From Adiantum capillus-veneris (lineage: Eukaryota > Streptophyta > Polypodiopsida > Polypodiales > Pteridaceae): 64,000 nucleotides of DNA. The stretch covers positions 147,928,241-147,992,240 of the forward strand of contig CM043945.1 of assembly GCA_014529385.2 (NCBI GenBank). The letters are read 5' to 3'. Below, in pieces: positions 62,903 to 64,000 of this stretch. How positions within the stretch are numbered: the first letter of the stretch is position 1; each line of letters opens with the position of its first letter. Below the pieces are notes generated by a model. The model ran no database searches and had not been told where the DNA came from. It worked only from the letters and a program-made list of their open reading frames with translations. The position numbers were made by a program, and so were the translations under genes.

Positions 62903-64000
62903 TTGGGAACTCATTGACTGGCCAATGGAGGTGGGAGGCTCATGCTCAATAAGGTGTGAGTGTGTGTTGTTGTTGTTGTTCTTAGACTAATACACAATAG
63001 AACATAACAGTTCAAAAGACAACTGGCTTTAGACAAAGGACAATGATTAGCACAAAAAAACTCAGTCTTTGATTCATTTTTGTACATCATAGTGAGAATG
63101 ATGTATCATTCTAGTGTTTTGTATATAAAATAGTCAAGAACAATTAATTCTAAAGTGAAAGAGGCCAGGTTCGACAATGATGTTGTACAACAGGTAAGCC
63201 AAAAACATCTTAAGTAAAGATAGAGTCCTCACTTGCATCCATATAAACAAGAAAACACATTTGTTAGCCTTGAATACGTATTACAGGAGGTGTCAACGAA
63301 TCTATCAGTTGTTATCCATGTCCTACTGAAAACCTTTTTAACTTATACCTACCATACACCTAGTGTTAAATATCGGCAAGTGTCCATTCTCAGAATAGTA
63401 ATCCACATATGAAACTGACATGTGTGTGTGTGTGTGTGACCAACTCGCTAACAATTCCCCTCTTACTGAGACTCAGATCCCTCAATTACTCCCTGCTCGC
63501 ACTGTGTTACAACATAATGATGAGAGAAAATTGGCCAAATGGTAGACTAGAGCTTTCCAACTAGTTTTACTAATAAAGGTTGTGCTGCTAAACAAGTTTT
63601 CCAACATTTACATCATTCTAGACAACAGTCTCAACCTATCCAGTGAGTTACAACTATTATCAAGGGAGTGGACCTCCTCCTTACAGAAGCTGGTTCAAGC
63701 CATGCACTCTCATTATGACAAGATCTTTGAGGATCTTGTACCTCCCATCCAAGAAGCTCGCCAAGTGCATCACTTGTTTCTATCGCATGTTACTCCTATT
63801 CTTTTGATGCAGTAAGCTCAAAACTTGGAAGTTGTTTTCACTCAGATGGAATTGTATGCTAGCTTGTTGATTTGATACTTTTTTTTGTCTTATGTGATTA
63901 CCTAAAGCTGCCATTGTTGATCATGATGAATACGGTCTGGGAATAGCAGGCACTGCCCTCCTCTTGGAAAGAAGGCTTGCTTAAGTTGATACCCAAGCAT
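62903..64000. other. Right flank, no recognised gene
   Basis: Contains a TG tract at 63421-63438. A 77-codon frame at 63582-63815 (SSELQLLSREWTSSLQKLVQ) looks mildly protein-like but matches nothing I recognise; it could be an exon or decayed transposon sequence. Confidence 0.3.

Overview
This looks like nuclear DNA from a large, repeat-rich land-plant genome. The evidence is plant-type Ty1/copia and Ty3/gypsy elements with initiator-tRNA-Met primer sites, a plant BED/hAT transposase, a LINE whose ORF1 has a zinc knuckle, long AG/CT and CA microsatellites, and no intact host gene. Species cannot be set from the sequence. A conifer or fern scale genome would fit the repeat load, but that is inference. 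There are no bacterial operons, CRISPR arrays or convincing RNA genes.

Layout. 0-6.7 kb holds decayed retroelement pieces: a gag-protease remnant on the minus strand, a three-unit tandem repeat with nested inverted repeats, a copia gag joined to an LTR, and an LTR end with a primer site. 7.7-12.06 kb is a 5'-truncated minus-strand copia element whose RNase H is split by a 286-bp MITE-like insert. 12-15.3 kb carries a palindromic satellite built on CCTATGGCC/GGCCATAGG, which returns at 34.7-37.2, 39.7-43 and 44.8-45.3 kb. 15.6-19 kb has a decayed gene of the DUF7869 type and an old gypsy integrase. 22.3-31.6 kb is a retroelement gag interrupted by a 7.7-kb hAT-type DNA transposon. 37.2-39.2 and 43.1-44.4 kb are broken gene copies lying beside the satellite; the second is an FCP1/HAD phosphatase-like domain without its catalytic aspartates. 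47.7-49.2 kb is the 5' part of a minus-strand LINE. 54.07-62.90 kb is a structurally complete Ty3/gypsy element with two LTRs, primer site, polypurine tract and a 5-bp target duplication (CAAGG), but with a broken reading frame.

The most interesting object is the hAT element at about 23643-31384. It encodes a BED/DDE hAT transposase on the minus strand and, converging on it, a protein-kinase-like gene keeping every core catalytic residue, plus a small unrecognised frame. Kinase and transposase each carry just one internal stop. Both subterminal regions hold arrays of short hairpins of the form GTG-palindrome-CAC, in which the palindrome sequence changes from copy to copy while pairing is kept. 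Gag coding on both sides supports a single insertion. The kinase cargo and the covarying hairpin ends are the best candidates for something undescribed.
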